A stretch of 37,011 nt of DNA from Lysinibacillus fusiformis (GTDB lineage: Bacteria > Bacillota > Bacilli > Bacillales_A > Planococcaceae): assembly GCA_030027265.1 (NCBI GenBank), contig JASENG010000028.1, positions 1 to 37,011 on the forward strand, in the 5' to 3' direction. A program made the translations under genes and the position numbers. Each line of letters starts with the position of its first letter. The first letter of the stretch is position 1. Shown here piece by piece: positions 25,803 through 34,465 of this stretch. The notes under the pieces are model-generated. The model had not been told where the DNA came from. It searched no databases and saw only the letters and a list, made by a program, of their open reading frames with translations.

Positions 25803-26783
25803 CTATTTTTTATTAGCGATTAATTGATTCATAATTAAAGCGGTTACAATAATTGCCCCCATAAAGATAGACTGATAGTACGAAGAAAGACCTAATAGGT
25901 TAAAGATATTGACAATCATACTCATTATTAAAACCCCGATGAATGTTCCGCCTATTCCGCCTCTTCCCCCTGTTAAACTAGTGCCGCCAATCACTACTGC
26001 AGCAATCGCGTCCAATTCCAATCCTGTACCGGCTGTCGGTTGCCCTACTGTAAGCCAAGAAGCCATTAATATCCCTGCTACGGCTGACATGATCCCCGCT
26101 AAGATATAAGTAGTAGTTAAATATTTTTCAACGGCAATCCCAGATAATCGGGCAGATTCCTCATTCCCCCCAACAGCATACAGTTTTCGGCCAAATGTCG
26201 TATATTTTAAAATGACCACTGCAATAATTGTCAGCACAATCCAGATAATTGCCGGAATTGGGATATTCCCAAAACTTTCGCCAAGAGCCGTAAACGCCGG
26301 CGGCAAATCATAGATTGGTTCTCCATCCGTAGTCAATAACGCAAATCCCCTTGCACTAACCATCATCGCAAGCGTGGCAATGAAAGCCGGTACTTTGAAT
26401 TTAGTCGAAATAAATCCACTTACAAAGCCCATGAAACCTCCTGCTGCCATTGTAATTGCGATGGCAATGAATGGATTCACGCCGCTAGAAATCAATAAAG
26501 CCACAAGCATTCCAGAAAGCCCAAGCACTGCACCTACTGAAAGATCAATTCCTCCGACAAGAATAACAAATGTCATCCCAATTGCCACGATTCCTACAAA
26601 TGCAGATTGTTGAAGGATATTCAAAATATTTTGGAATGTTAAGAAATGCTCCGACAATAATGTTCCAATAATCAAGAACCCTATAAATATAAGAAATAGA
26701 TTATATTTCTTTAGAATCGTACCTATTTGGAACTGACTTTTTTTAGGTTCTTCCAACACTTCCGTATCTAAATTCATACTCAT
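25803..26783 (-). CDS. Sugar ABC transporter permease (RbsC-like)
   Basis: Membrane protein of 326 residues with about eight to ten hydrophobic segments. Family blocks are FVILVGGIDLSVGAVLGLSG, AVGGNEESARLSGI and IGGTSLTGGRGGIGGTFIG. ATG 26783 is preferred since AAGGGGTGG lies about 5 bases upstream; ATG 26804 would add seven residues. Only one permease gene is present, so a homodimer is expected, unlike AI-2 Lsr importers with two. Confidence 0.92.
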   Translation of the reverse strand: MSMNLDTEVLEEPKKSQFQIGTILKKYNLFLIFIGFLIIGTLLSEHFLTFQNILNILQQSAFVGIVAIGMTFVILVGGIDLSVGAVLGLSGMLVALLISSGVNPFIAIAITMAAGGFMGFVSGFISTKFKVPAFIATLAMMVSARGFALLTTDGEPIYDLPPAFTALGESFGNIPIPAIIWIVLTIIAVVILKYTTFGRKLYAVGGNEESARLSGIAVEKYLTTTYILAGIMSAVAGILMASWLTVGQPTAGTGLELDAIAAVVIGGTSLTGGRGGIGGTFIGVLIMSMIVNIFNLLGLSSYYQSIFMGAIIVTALIMNQLIANKK

Positions 26784-26806
26784 AGTTTCCACCCCTTTGT
26801 TCATTA

Positions 26807-28291
26807 TTAAGAACCAGACACAGCTGAATTTAGAATCTCACTTTTTTGATTTACCGGGGATAAGAATTCTTTAATAACCCTTCCCTCGAACATGACGAGT
26901 ACCCGATCGCAGATGGCCAGCAGCTCATCGATTTCAGATGAGGCTACCACAATACTCGTCCCTTGACTTGCTAAGTCTCTCATAATCTTGTAAATTTCGT
27001 CTTTTGCCCCTACATCAATTCCTTGTGTAGGCTCATCAAATAGCAACAATTTAGACTGGTGGATCAACCATTTGGAGATAATAACTTTTTGTTGATTTCC
27101 CCCACTTAAATTGCGAATTTCTGTTTTCGGTCCGGGAGCTTTAATATTTAGCTTTTTAATGGACTCTTTCATCATTTCCCTAATTTTCGTTTGCTGCAAG
27201 AATCGACTTTTCGAATATTTGTTTAAAGAAGGAAGAAAAGCATTTTCTTCTATAGATAAGTCGGCGATAATGCCTTCTGTTTTTCTATTTTCCGGAACAA
27301 GACCCATTCCCTCATTTACTGCATTTTTAGGTGAAGTAATTTTCTTTTTGACCCCATTCATGAAAATTTCCCCATCAATCAATTTATCTGCTCCGTATAT
27401 AGCTCGAAGCAATTCAGTTCGCCCTGATCCTACAAGTCCGTACAAACCAATTGTTTCTCCCTTTCCAACAGTAAATGAAACATTTTTTATATTCTTGTTG
27501 GTTAGGTTACTGACCTTCAAAAACTCTTCTTTTTGTTCTAAATCATGCTGCTTTGTTTGTTTTTCGATTTTCCGGCCAGTTATATGTTCAATCAGCTCCG
27601 ATTGACTGACATTCTTCAATTCCTCTGTAACTACCCATTCTCCATTACGCAGAACCGTCACCCGGTCACCAATCGTGTACAATTCATCAAGCTTATGAGA
27701 AATATAAATGATGGTATATCCTTGTTTTTTTAGTAATCTAATCACATCAAAAAGTTTATTTATTTCTTCACCGGAAAGAGCTGTCGATGGTTCATCCATT
27801 ACAATGATCTTACTGTTAGTCGAGAGTGCCTTGGCAATTTCCGTCATTTGTTTTAACCCCATACTCACCTCTTTTACTAATAGGTTAGGAGAAAGTGAGA
27901 GCCCAAGGAGCGAGAATAGCTCTGTGGCTTGATTGTTGATTTGATTCCATTTAATAAAGCCGCCCTTGGGTTTGAGATAATTTCCTAGATAGATATTTTC
28001 GGCCAAGCTCAATTCTTCCACTAATGAAAGCTCCTGATAAATTGTGGCAATTCCATTTTCCTTGCTATCGGCAGGAGAAGTAATTTTCACTTCCTTGCCA
28101 TTCAGCAAAATAGAGCCTTCATCCTTCTCATACACCCCGGAAAGAATTTTCATTAAGGTCGATTTTCCAGCTCCATTTGCGCCAATCAAACAGTGGATTT
28201 CTCCAGGAAGGACAGAAAAATTCACGTTTTGCAAGGCTTTAACCCCTGGAAAAGACTTGGAGATTGCTTTCATTTCAAGTACATAACTCAT
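26807..28291 (-). CDS. Sugar ABC transporter ATP-binding protein, tandem domains (RbsA-like)
   Basis: Protein of 494 residues with two ABC domains. The first has GANGAGKST at 37-45 and a degenerate signature VSMGLKQMTEIAKAL. The second has a non-standard Walker A GLVGSGRTE near 280-290, a good signature LSGGNQQKVIISKWL near 390-405 and DEPTQGIDVG. Such asymmetry is normal in RbsA/MglA/XylG proteins. AAAGGAGGAG precedes the ATG, which lies inside the kinase gene (17-base overlap). Confidence 0.93.
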   Translation of the reverse strand: MSYVLEMKAISKSFPGVKALQNVNFSVLPGEIHCLIGANGAGKSTLMKILSGVYEKDEGSILLNGKEVKITSPADSKENGIATIYQELSLVEELSLAENIYLGNYLKPKGGFIKWNQINNQATELFSLLGLSLSPNLLVKEVSMGLKQMTEIAKALSTNSKIIVMDEPSTALSGEEINKLFDVIRLLKKQGYTIIYISHKLDELYTIGDRVTVLRNGEWVVTEELKNVSQSELIEHITGRKIEKQTKQHDLEQKEEFLKVSNLTNKNIKNVSFTVGKGETIGLYGLVGSGRTELLRAIYGADKLIDGEIFMNGVKKKITSPKNAVNEGMGLVPENRKTEGIIADLSIEENAFLPSLNKYSKSRFLQQTKIREMMKESIKKLNIKAPGPKTEIRNLSGGNQQKVIISKWLIHQSKLLLFDEPTQGIDVGAKDEIYKIMRDLASQGTSIVVASSEIDELLAICDRVLVMFEGRVIKEFLSPVNQKSEILNSAVSGS

Positions 28292-29816
28292 GGAGCTCCT
28301 CCTTTCCTTTATTCAATTTTTTCATAATAGGAAATAGCAGTTTATTTAGCTCCAGATAGGTTTGGAAACCGTTTTCATATTTCTCTTTATATCTTCCATC
28401 AGGCTCAAATACTTGTTGCATTTCCACCATCTGATCAGATGCCTCTTTAATGGATGGGTATAATCCAATGCCATAGGCCGCAATAATTGCCGTTCCTTTT
28501 GTACCGGTTTCTTGATCCTTTGGTACAAAAATTGGCAGCCCCGTGACATCACTTATAATTTGCATCCATGAAGCATTCTTCGTTCCTCCCCCACCAGCAA
28601 CTATTTTCTTTACAGGAATGGAGGAATTCTTGAATGTTTCAATGACGTTTTTCGTGCCATATGCAATCGACTCAAGAATGGCTCTATAAATATGAAACTT
28701 TGTATGTGATAAAGTCAGGCCGATAAATGCTCCTGAAGCGTAGGGATTTTTGTAGGGGGTTCTATTTCCCTTCCAACTGTCCAATATAATCAGACCTTCG
28801 CTTCCTGCATCGATTTCTTTGATTTTTTCATCGAGTTCCAAATAGATTTCATCGAAGTCCTTTCGATCTGTATAGAATTCGTTTAAGAACCAAGAAATTA
28901 AAGAACCGCACGATAGTTGACCACCCTCAAGCAGCCAATGGTTATCAATTAATGGCGAATCATAAGGTCCCCACAAAGCATCATTAAATATCGGGTCTTT
29001 GTGATGCATCAAGTGGACAAAACTCGTTCCCATAATCATACTTAGATGCCCTGGCTCAAGTGACCCGGAACCAATCATGCCAATATGTGCATCGATTCCT
29101 CCTTGAAACACAGGTGTACCAGCCTTTAAACCGATTTCTTCTGCTGCAGCCTCCGTTATTTTCCCAACCATTTCTCCTACTTTTAATATTCGATTTGGCC
29201 AATGTTTTGTTATTCCCTCTAGACCGATTTCGTTAAAAAACTCTTCTGAAAATCCATTTTGATGGTTAACATAATTCCATTTGCAGGTTGCATTACACTG
29301 GGATGCAACAACCTCTCCAGTAAGCTTGAAATTTATCCAATCCAATTGCTCGAGGATAAACTTATCTGTTAAATCATAGTTATTTTTTAACCATAAGGAT
29401 TTTGTTGTCATCCATTCAATAGAAGTCTTCTGGCCGGAATACAGCAGGCGATTTTTTACAACAGCACTTGCATTATTATTAATCTCTTCTTCTTCAGCTA
29501 CCGCACGTTGATCCATCCAGCACTGGGCAGGAATAATAGGTTGATAGTTTTGATCCGTCATCAATACGGTTGAAGATGTTGCACAAACGGAAATGCCATC
29601 TATCAGGGATAAATCAATATTGTCGTTTGCCCTGTTTAGTGCTTTTTTTAACGCATTCCACCAATCTTCCGGGTTTTGCTCGGATAAACTTCGATTGTTA
29701 TGATGGGTTGGGTAGGATATACTTTCCTTCAGCAAAAGTTTTCCTTTTGCGTTATAAATCCCAATTTTCACCGATTGTGTCCCTAAGTCGATTCCTAAAA
29801 GATGTTTATGAACCAT
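28275..29816 (-). CDS. FGGY-family carbohydrate kinase (xylulokinase/gluconokinase/LsrK-like)
   Basis: Kinase of 513 residues. The N-terminal ATPase-fold phosphate loop GIDLGTQSVKIGIY is at 8-21. GGIDAHIGMIG sits near the domain junction, and the FGGY C-terminal signature VAGGGGTKNASWMQIISDVT with following GLPIFVP is near 400-425. It phosphorylates a ketose, polyol or acid sugar at the terminal hydroxyl. It lies 4 bases after the dehydrogenase gene, and GGGAGG precedes the ATG. The exact sugar cannot be told; LsrK (AI-2 kinase) is one possible relative. Confidence 0.9.
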   Translation of the reverse strand: MVHKHLLGIDLGTQSVKIGIYNAKGKLLLKESISYPTHHNNRSLSEQNPEDWWNALKKALNRANDNIDLSLIDGISVCATSSTVLMTDQNYQPIIPAQCWMDQRAVAEEEEINNNASAVVKNRLLYSGQKTSIEWMTTKSLWLKNNYDLTDKFILEQLDWINFKLTGEVVASQCNATCKWNYVNHQNGFSEEFFNEIGLEGITKHWPNRILKVGEMVGKITEAAAEEIGLKAGTPVFQGGIDAHIGMIGSGSLEPGHLSMIMGTSFVHLMHHKDPIFNDALWGPYDSPLIDNHWLLEGGQLSCGSLISWFLNEFYTDRKDFDEIYLELDEKIKEIDAGSEGLIILDSWKGNRTPYKNPYASGAFIGLTLSHTKFHIYRAILESIAYGTKNVIETFKNSSIPVKKIVAGGGGTKNASWMQIISDVTGLPIFVPKDQETGTKGTAIIAAYGIGLYPSIKEASDQMVEMQQVFEPDGRYKEKYENGFQTYLELNKLLFPIMKKLNKGKEELHELCT

Positions 29817-29820
29817 AGTT

Positions 29821-30855
29821 CTATTCCTCCGGGAAGATTAGAATTTTATTAAAAACAATATCCCTATTTTTGATTTTTTCAAATACCTCTGGTGTCTCAT
29901 CGATTTTAAAACGATGTGAAACAATCGGATCAGTTTGAATTTTCCCCTTTGCCATGCACTCAATCGTGAAACTCCATTCTTCCCCAGGGAATGGGTCCGA
30001 GAATGAATTCCATGAACCGTGGATACCGATTTCGTAGCGAAGCAATCGATCCACAGCCTTTGCGGACAAGGTTAGTTCCTTATTGGAAATCCCCAAAAAT
30101 ACGACACGCCCCATTTTCCCTGTCATGGAAACTGCTTGGTTTTGTGCAATCGGCGAGCCTGATGTATCTAAGACCATATTAACCTTTGTACCTTCAAGTT
30201 CTTTAATCGGGTCTACTTCTTTTGAATTAATGACTCGATCTGCCCCCAGAAGTTTTGCTACCTGTAATTTTTCTTCAAATACATCGATGGCGATGACCTC
30301 CGATGCGCCCATTTCGCGGGCATACTGTACTGCAAATAATCCAATTGCCCCAAGTCCAATTACAACAACCGTATCACCAGGCTTTAAATCACCTCTCCAA
30401 AGTCCGTGTACTGCATTTGCCGCAGGATCAACCATTGCACCGGCCTCATAGGAAACAGTATCCGGAAGTTTTAAAAGATTATTTTTATGCACCTTTATAT
30501 ATTTCGCCATGGCTCCGTCTGTTCTTGAGCCATAGTAATTATAGTGATCACAAAGTCCGTATTTCCCAATTTTGCAATAGTCGCATTCCATACACGGAAC
30601 AAGCGGAGCGATTGTCACACGATCTCCGACATCCCATCCTTCAGTATCTTGGCCGCATTCCACAATGATTCCCGCAAATTCGTGGCCAAGCGTTAATCCC
30701 TGATAATAGGCACCTTTTACTAAAGCCCGGGGAATATCCGATCCACAAATCCCCACCGCTTTTACTTGGATCAATACTTCTTCCGCATCAATAATCGGAG
30801 AATCTACTTGCTCTACTTTCAGATTTCCAGGCTCATATAATTTAACCGCTTTCAC
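29821..30855 (-). CDS. Zinc-dependent polyol dehydrogenase (GatD/sorbitol dehydrogenase-like)
   Basis: Medium-chain dehydrogenase of 344 residues starting at GTG, since AAGGGGG lies 7 bases upstream; an upstream ATG at 30882 has no site. Catalytic zinc ligands are Cys37, His58 and Glu59 of GHEFAG. The structural zinc set is Cys88, Cys91, Cys94 and Cys102. The NAD(P) loop GLGAIG is at 167-172. The block HGSWNSFSDPFPGEEWS recalls galactitol-1-phosphate 5-dehydrogenase. It oxidises a polyol or polyol phosphate to a ketose. It overlaps the regulator gene by 14 bases. Confidence 0.88.
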   Translation of the reverse strand: MKAVKLYEPGNLKVEQVDSPIIDAEEVLIQVKAVGICGSDIPRALVKGAYYQGLTLGHEFAGIIVECGQDTEGWDVGDRVTIAPLVPCMECDYCKIGKYGLCDHYNYYGSRTDGAMAKYIKVHKNNLLKLPDTVSYEAGAMVDPAANAVHGLWRGDLKPGDTVVVIGLGAIGLFAVQYAREMGASEVIAIDVFEEKLQVAKLLGADRVINSKEVDPIKELEGTKVNMVLDTSGSPIAQNQAVSMTGKMGRVVFLGISNKELTLSAKAVDRLLRYEIGIHGSWNSFSDPFPGEEWSFTIECMAKGKIQTDPIVSHRFKIDETPEVFEKIKNRDIVFNKILIFPEE

Positions 30856-31810
30856 TGTATTGCCCCCTTGTGTTGTTTTCATTTAAAATCTCGGCTGCCA
30901 GTAATTCATCAATAAATAACACATTTGCATAACCGCCATTTAATGCCCCTATGACACTTTCAGCCTTTGATTTGCCTGAAGCTACAGCTATGGAATATTC
31001 TTTTTGGCGTAGATCCTCTAGCTGCAAACCTATCGTACGTTTGTTCAATTCGACATCGGCCAAGGTTCCATCTTCCTTAAAATACCTTGAACAGATATCC
31101 CCAACCGCCTTTTTAGAAATTAACTCTTCATAAGCCCCTTCTTTGAAGAAGCCGCCTTTGTAAAGGATATTATTAAAGTGAACGCTTCCAATTCCAAATA
31201 TGGCAATATTGCTTTTTCTGCCGATATTAATTGTTTCCTCAATGCTCGAATCCGAGGTAATGACTTCAGCAATCATCTCGGAATCGACAATTGTAGGAAC
31301 CGGCAACATGTAATAACCCGTTGAAAAAGCTTCCGAAAATTTCTCTAAAATTTGCGCAGCACCTGTGGAAATCGAATTTTTCGCTATACCGCCATTTAAC
31401 TGTACAATTTTCATATCCTTCACTTTTTTAGGAATTAGATGAGGAATAACGTGAGCTAATGTTGTCCCCCACGAAATCCCGAGAATTGTATGGTCACAGC
31501 AAATTTCATGCAAATATTTTGCTGCAGCTCTACCGACATCGTTTAAAATCAGCAATTCGTCCTCAACATATACCGGCAGTACAAATACCTTTTTTAATGA
31601 ATACTTCTCTCTGATTTTTTCTTCCATACTTTGTACAAAATCAATCGGGTAGTTCACCTTTACTTCAACAATCCCCTGCTTATAGGCAGTATCTAAAATA
31701 CGACTAATGGTTGCACGTGAATAGGGCAATTTCTCAGAAATCTCTTTCTGGGTATACTGCATTTCATAATACATTTTGGCAACTCTTATCATTTCCTCCT
31801 GAGAATACAT
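30842..31810 (-). CDS. SorC/DeoR-family sugar-responsive transcriptional regulator
   Basis: Protein of 322 residues. The N-terminal helix-turn-helix is at about 18-40 (YTQKEISEKLPYSRATISRI). A large sugar-phosphate-binding domain follows with GISWGTTLAHVIPHL and VQLNGGIA, and further on AIFGIGSV. This is the family of SorC, DeoR of Bacillus, CggR and LsrR, which respond to phosphorylated sugars. ATG 31810 is behind GAGGTGTGTC; the longer frame to 31885 crosses the promoter region. It is the first gene of the operon, with an inverted repeat and a cre site just upstream. Confidence 0.92.
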   Translation of the reverse strand: MYSQEEMIRVAKMYYEMQYTQKEISEKLPYSRATISRILDTAYKQGIVEVKVNYPIDFVQSMEEKIREKYSLKKVFVLPVYVEDELLILNDVGRAAAKYLHEICCDHTILGISWGTTLAHVIPHLIPKKVKDMKIVQLNGGIAKNSISTGAAQILEKFSEAFSTGYYMLPVPTIVDSEMIAEVITSDSSIEETINIGRKSNIAIFGIGSVHFNNILYKGGFFKEGAYEELISKKAVGDICSRYFKEDGTLADVELNKRTIGLQLEDLRQKEYSIAVASGKSKAESVIGALNGGYANVLFIDELLAAEILNENNTRGQYSESG

Positions 31811-31822
31811 GACACACCTCAC

Positions 31823-31850
31823 TTTAGTGAAATTATGTTTACTCACTAAA
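31823..31850. promoter_or_regulatory. Inverted repeat, probable SorC-type operator
   Basis: TTTAGTGA (31823-31830) and TCACTAAA (31843-31850) are perfect inverted arms 12 bases apart. They sit between a possible -10 (TATAAT on minus, 31868-31873) and the regulator's start codon. This location suits repression by the regulator of its own operon. Confidence 0.6.
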
Positions 31851-31940
31851 ATTTTGTTCATGCTCCAATTATATAGATTCTTCACCCCGTTTCACACAAT
31901 TTTTCAATAATTGAGAATAATTTCAAAAGTGAAAATTATG

Positions 31941-31955
31941 TTGTAAACGCATTCA
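31941..31955. promoter_or_regulatory. cre site (CcpA) upstream of the sugar operon
   Basis: TTGTAAACGCATTCA fits the cre consensus WTGNAANCGNWNNCA at every defined position. It lies about 70-85 bases upstream of the possible -10 of the sugar operon, so catabolite repression by glucose is expected. Confidence 0.65.
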
Positions 31956-32224
31956 ATTTACTGTAAAATATTTCGTTTTAGGAGATCTAAAGTACAATCG
32001 GAGAAAAAACTGAATTAGTCGCTGAAGAGAAAGTGGAGTATTGAAAAGGAAATGGCACAATTTTAAGTGAAATCTCTGTCAAGGGCACAATAAGAATATC
32101 GCAGGAATTAAAAAAATTGAGTGACTAGGGGAAAAAGCTTGCAGTACCACTTCAAATGAATGGGATGGTTGTTTAGGAGTAATTAGAAATGCTATAAACT
32201 ATAGCCTAATTGAACAAAACCTGC

Positions 32225-32266
32225 AAATAAAAACGGGCGCTTATCCTTTAAGGATCGCGTCCGTTT
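32225..32266 (-). terminator. Terminator of the agr locus
   Basis: A stem of about 14 bases with small mismatches (AAACGGGCGC from 32231, with GCGTCCGTTT ending at 32266) is followed on minus by UUUUUAUUU. It starts 13 bases after the agrC stop, so the transcript ends without another gene. Confidence 0.75.
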
Positions 32267-32278
32267 GCGTTTGAAACT

Positions 32279-33625
32279 TTAGTTATTATTAAACTCAATG
32301 TCTTTTACCCTAACACGCTTAGAGATTTCTAAATCTTTCTCTTTTTGAGGGTAAGTAACTTCGATCACTTGACTGAAAAATCCTTCATGTAAACTCGTAT
32401 TTAAACAGACATTCGGATATTGGTTAATTATATTTTTAACGGTACTTAACCCTTTTCCGCGATTTGCGCCTTTGGTCGAGAATCCATCCGTGAATATTTG
32501 CTCCACTTTTGGAGAATCACCGTTTATGGTATTTTCAATAATAATAATTATGGAATCAGACATGCTCTCATAAATTGCAATGTTAATTTCTTTATGATCA
32601 TTAACTTGGGAATTTGCTTCAATTGCATTATCTAAAAAGATGCCTAATATCCTAGAAATATCAATCACATTCATTGATATTTCATCGATTATACCTGGTA
32701 TTTCAATATCTACTTCAATTCCCTCTTTTTCTGCTTGGAGAGTTTTGGTTAAAATAAGTCCTTTTATACCAATAATCTGCAAATTCGACAAATTGGCCAG
32801 GCGTTGATTTCGTTTTAAAGTATCCTCTTCCGCAGAGAATATGTGCTTTTTGAAATACGTCTTAAGCCCTTCAAAATCATTGATTTCAATATAACCTTGC
32901 ATTGTAAATAAAATATTCGCATAATCATGGCGAAACTTTTGCATGTCATTATTGATTAATTCCAATGAATTCATATAGTCTGTAAACTGTGCCGCTTCAA
33001 ATTCTACTTTTCTGAAATGGTTTTGCTTCTTTAGAATCATCACGGTTATATATAAAACCGAACACACGATTCCAAAATAGGTTAACTGCGTAATGATATT
33101 AAATTTTAAAAGAGTATCTTTCGACAAAAACTCCGTTAAATAGATATTGATATAAAACGTGCTCATAGTAAGCAGCGCTATAAAAAGTACAAATATATAA
33201 GCTGGTTTTTCTTCTCCAAAAAACTGATAGATTTTTCTGGACAATACTTGATATATTAAAATACTTGCGATAAAGAGGATAATGAATACACAATAATGTT
33301 CTAAATTTCCCGGTAATACATCATCGGGAAATGGTCTCATCACATATTGAGTTAAATTATCTGTTAATATACCAAAAATCACGACAAAACAAATATGTAT
33401 TAGCGTAAGAACCCCTTTGGATAGCCAAAAGAAATATATAAAAGCACTTGCTAATAGGTAAATAATCCCTATCCATTGCCCAAGAAGGAGAAAACATAGT
33501 ATCGTTGGACAAATAACCAGCAATATAAATGCTAAAATACGTTTAATCGTAACTTTTATTTGAGAAGTAAATGTAATAGCCCAGAATATTAAGCTAAACT
33601 CAATAACAAAAAATAACAGCTCCAT
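32279..33625 (-). CDS. agrC: AgrC-like sensor histidine kinase
   Basis: Protein of 448 residues. Residues 1-200 contain six or seven hydrophobic segments with no large outside domain, the usual AgrC peptide sensor. The cytoplasmic kinase shows the HPK10-type H box FRHDYANIL with His233, the N box GIFLDNAIEA with Asn333, and the G box NRGKGLSTV at 388-396. By family it binds the thiolactone peptide and phosphorylates the response regulator AgrA. About 20 charged residues follow the ATPase core, a slightly long tail. GGAG is 6 bases from the ATG. It lies 13 bases after agrD. No agrA gene follows, so its partner must be elsewhere or atypical. Confidence 0.9.
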   Translation of the reverse strand: MELLFFVIEFSLIFWAITFTSQIKVTIKRILAFILLVICPTILCFLLLGQWIGIIYLLASAFIYFFWLSKGVLTLIHICFVVIFGILTDNLTQYVMRPFPDDVLPGNLEHYCVFIILFIASILIYQVLSRKIYQFFGEEKPAYIFVLFIALLTMSTFYINIYLTEFLSKDTLLKFNIITQLTYFGIVCSVLYITVMILKKQNHFRKVEFEAAQFTDYMNSLELINNDMQKFRHDYANILFTMQGYIEINDFEGLKTYFKKHIFSAEEDTLKRNQRLANLSNLQIIGIKGLILTKTLQAEKEGIEVDIEIPGIIDEISMNVIDISRILGIFLDNAIEANSQVNDHKEINIAIYESMSDSIIIIIENTINGDSPKVEQIFTDGFSTKGANRGKGLSTVKNIINQYPNVCLNTSLHEGFFSQVIEVTYPQKEKDLEISKRVRVKDIEFNNN

Positions 33626-33638
33626 CCTGTACTCCGAA

Positions 33639-33821
33639 TCATTTTATTTTTTTTTGTGCAAATGGGTGATTACTTAGCAACTGACTAGGCACCTGTTTTT
33701 CATGAAATAGTAAAGTACATGAAGTAACCGTTGCTAATGCGCCTATTGCCATAACTGCTCGAGAAATTTTTGAAGTAATCAATCCTTTATTATTCATCAC
33801 TTTTTCATTCTTCTTATTCAT
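33639..33821 (-). CDS. agrD: AgrD-type cyclic thiolactone autoinducer precursor
   Basis: Peptide of 60 residues with the three AgrD parts. An amphipathic N-terminal helix spans about 13-31. The signal core is TSCTLLF at 33-39. The acidic/proline recognition tail is HEKQVPSQLL. Aligned with staphylococcal AgrD (core then DEVEVPKEL), Cys35 should form a thiolactone with Phe39 after AgrB cleaves between Phe39 and His40, giving the five-residue ring CTLLF. The N-terminal exotail length cannot be predicted. The last residues (NHPFAQKKIK) are unusually basic for this family. The ATG overlaps the agrB stop by 4 bases and has AAAGGAG upstream. Confidence 0.88.
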   Translation of the reverse strand: MNKKNEKVMNNKGLITSKISRAVMAIGALATVTSCTLLFHEKQVPSQLLSNHPFAQKKIK

Positions 33822-34363
33822 TTAAATCGCTCCTTTATTATCTGTAAGATCAACATTAGAGTTTCTAAAAATAAACCGTAAGTAATAAATAACTGAATTC
33901 CTGAAGGTATTATAAAAAATACAACAACCAACAAGCATAATCGAACCGTCATCTTTTTTCGTAAATAACGCCGATGTTGCTGACTAATTATCGGGTGATT
34001 TTCAGTGCCTTGTGGGGCAAGAAAGTAGAAGGATACCAAGAAAATACCCAGAATAAAATATTGAATAATCGATGAGAAATCCACATTTAAATGAGCTAAA
34101 TAATTGGTTGCAAGAGGAAAAGATATAAGGCTCCATACAATACAAACATATAAGTTTTTAAAGTGATAGCCGAAGCACACTTGCCTCAAGAAGAAAAACG
34201 TAAGATGAGTTATAAGAGTTGGAATTACACAATCCAAAAAGTATGCGGTCAAATAGATTATCAGTGCTTTATAAAATTCCGATAATATCATTTGAATACC
34301 AAACTTTAATTTCTCCCTCTCACTCTCATTATATGTTGCTTGATTTAACCAGGTAAACAGCAT
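33818..34363 (-). CDS. agrB: AgrB-type membrane peptidase that processes AgrD
   Basis: Membrane protein of 181 residues with about five or six hydrophobic segments. The catalytic pair of AgrB cysteine proteases is visible: His67 in CFGYHFKN and Cys74 in LYVCI, exactly seven residues apart as in Staphylococcus aureus AgrB (His77/Cys84), with Arg60 before them. It removes the C-terminal part of AgrD and closes the thiolactone. The start at 34363 has only a weak site (GAAGAT). A strong GGGAGG lies about 25 bases upstream without a suitable start codon. It is first gene of the locus. Confidence 0.92.
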   Translation of the reverse strand: MLFTWLNQATYNESEREKLKFGIQMILSEFYKALIIYLTAYFLDCVIPTLITHLTFFFLRQVCFGYHFKNLYVCIVWSLISFPLATNYLAHLNVDFSSIIQYFILGIFLVSFYFLAPQGTENHPIISQQHRRYLRKKMTVRLCLLVVVFFIIPSGIQLFITYGLFLETLMLILQIIKERFK

Positions 34364-34465
34364 ATCTTCTAGCCTATATATCCTGTAGACCTCCCTTCTT
34401 TGTTATGGTATCCATAGAATTGATGGCAACCTTTAGACCTATTTTTTATTCTATCATTTTTTAAT

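Larger units (their letters stand above)
31811..32278. other. Intergenic region between sugar operon and agr locus
   Basis: It holds the SorC-type operator, a possible -10, the cre site and the agr terminator. From 31991 to 32128 a plus frame with one internal stop (32042-32044) reads partly protein-like, ending in ISVKGTIRISQELKKLSD. This is not better than chance and I do not call it a gene. No agrA-like sequence is seen on either strand. Confidence 0.5.

Noticed and set aside
24095..31810. Calling the sugar operon an lsr (AI-2) locus
   Set aside because: Only one permease, a DeoC rather than an LsrF-type aldolase, no LsrG, and an extra polyol dehydrogenase.
31991..32128. Plus-strand frame with one internal stop ending in a lysine-rich tail
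   Set aside because: At this AT content a run of this length with one stop is not unusual, and no family is recognised.
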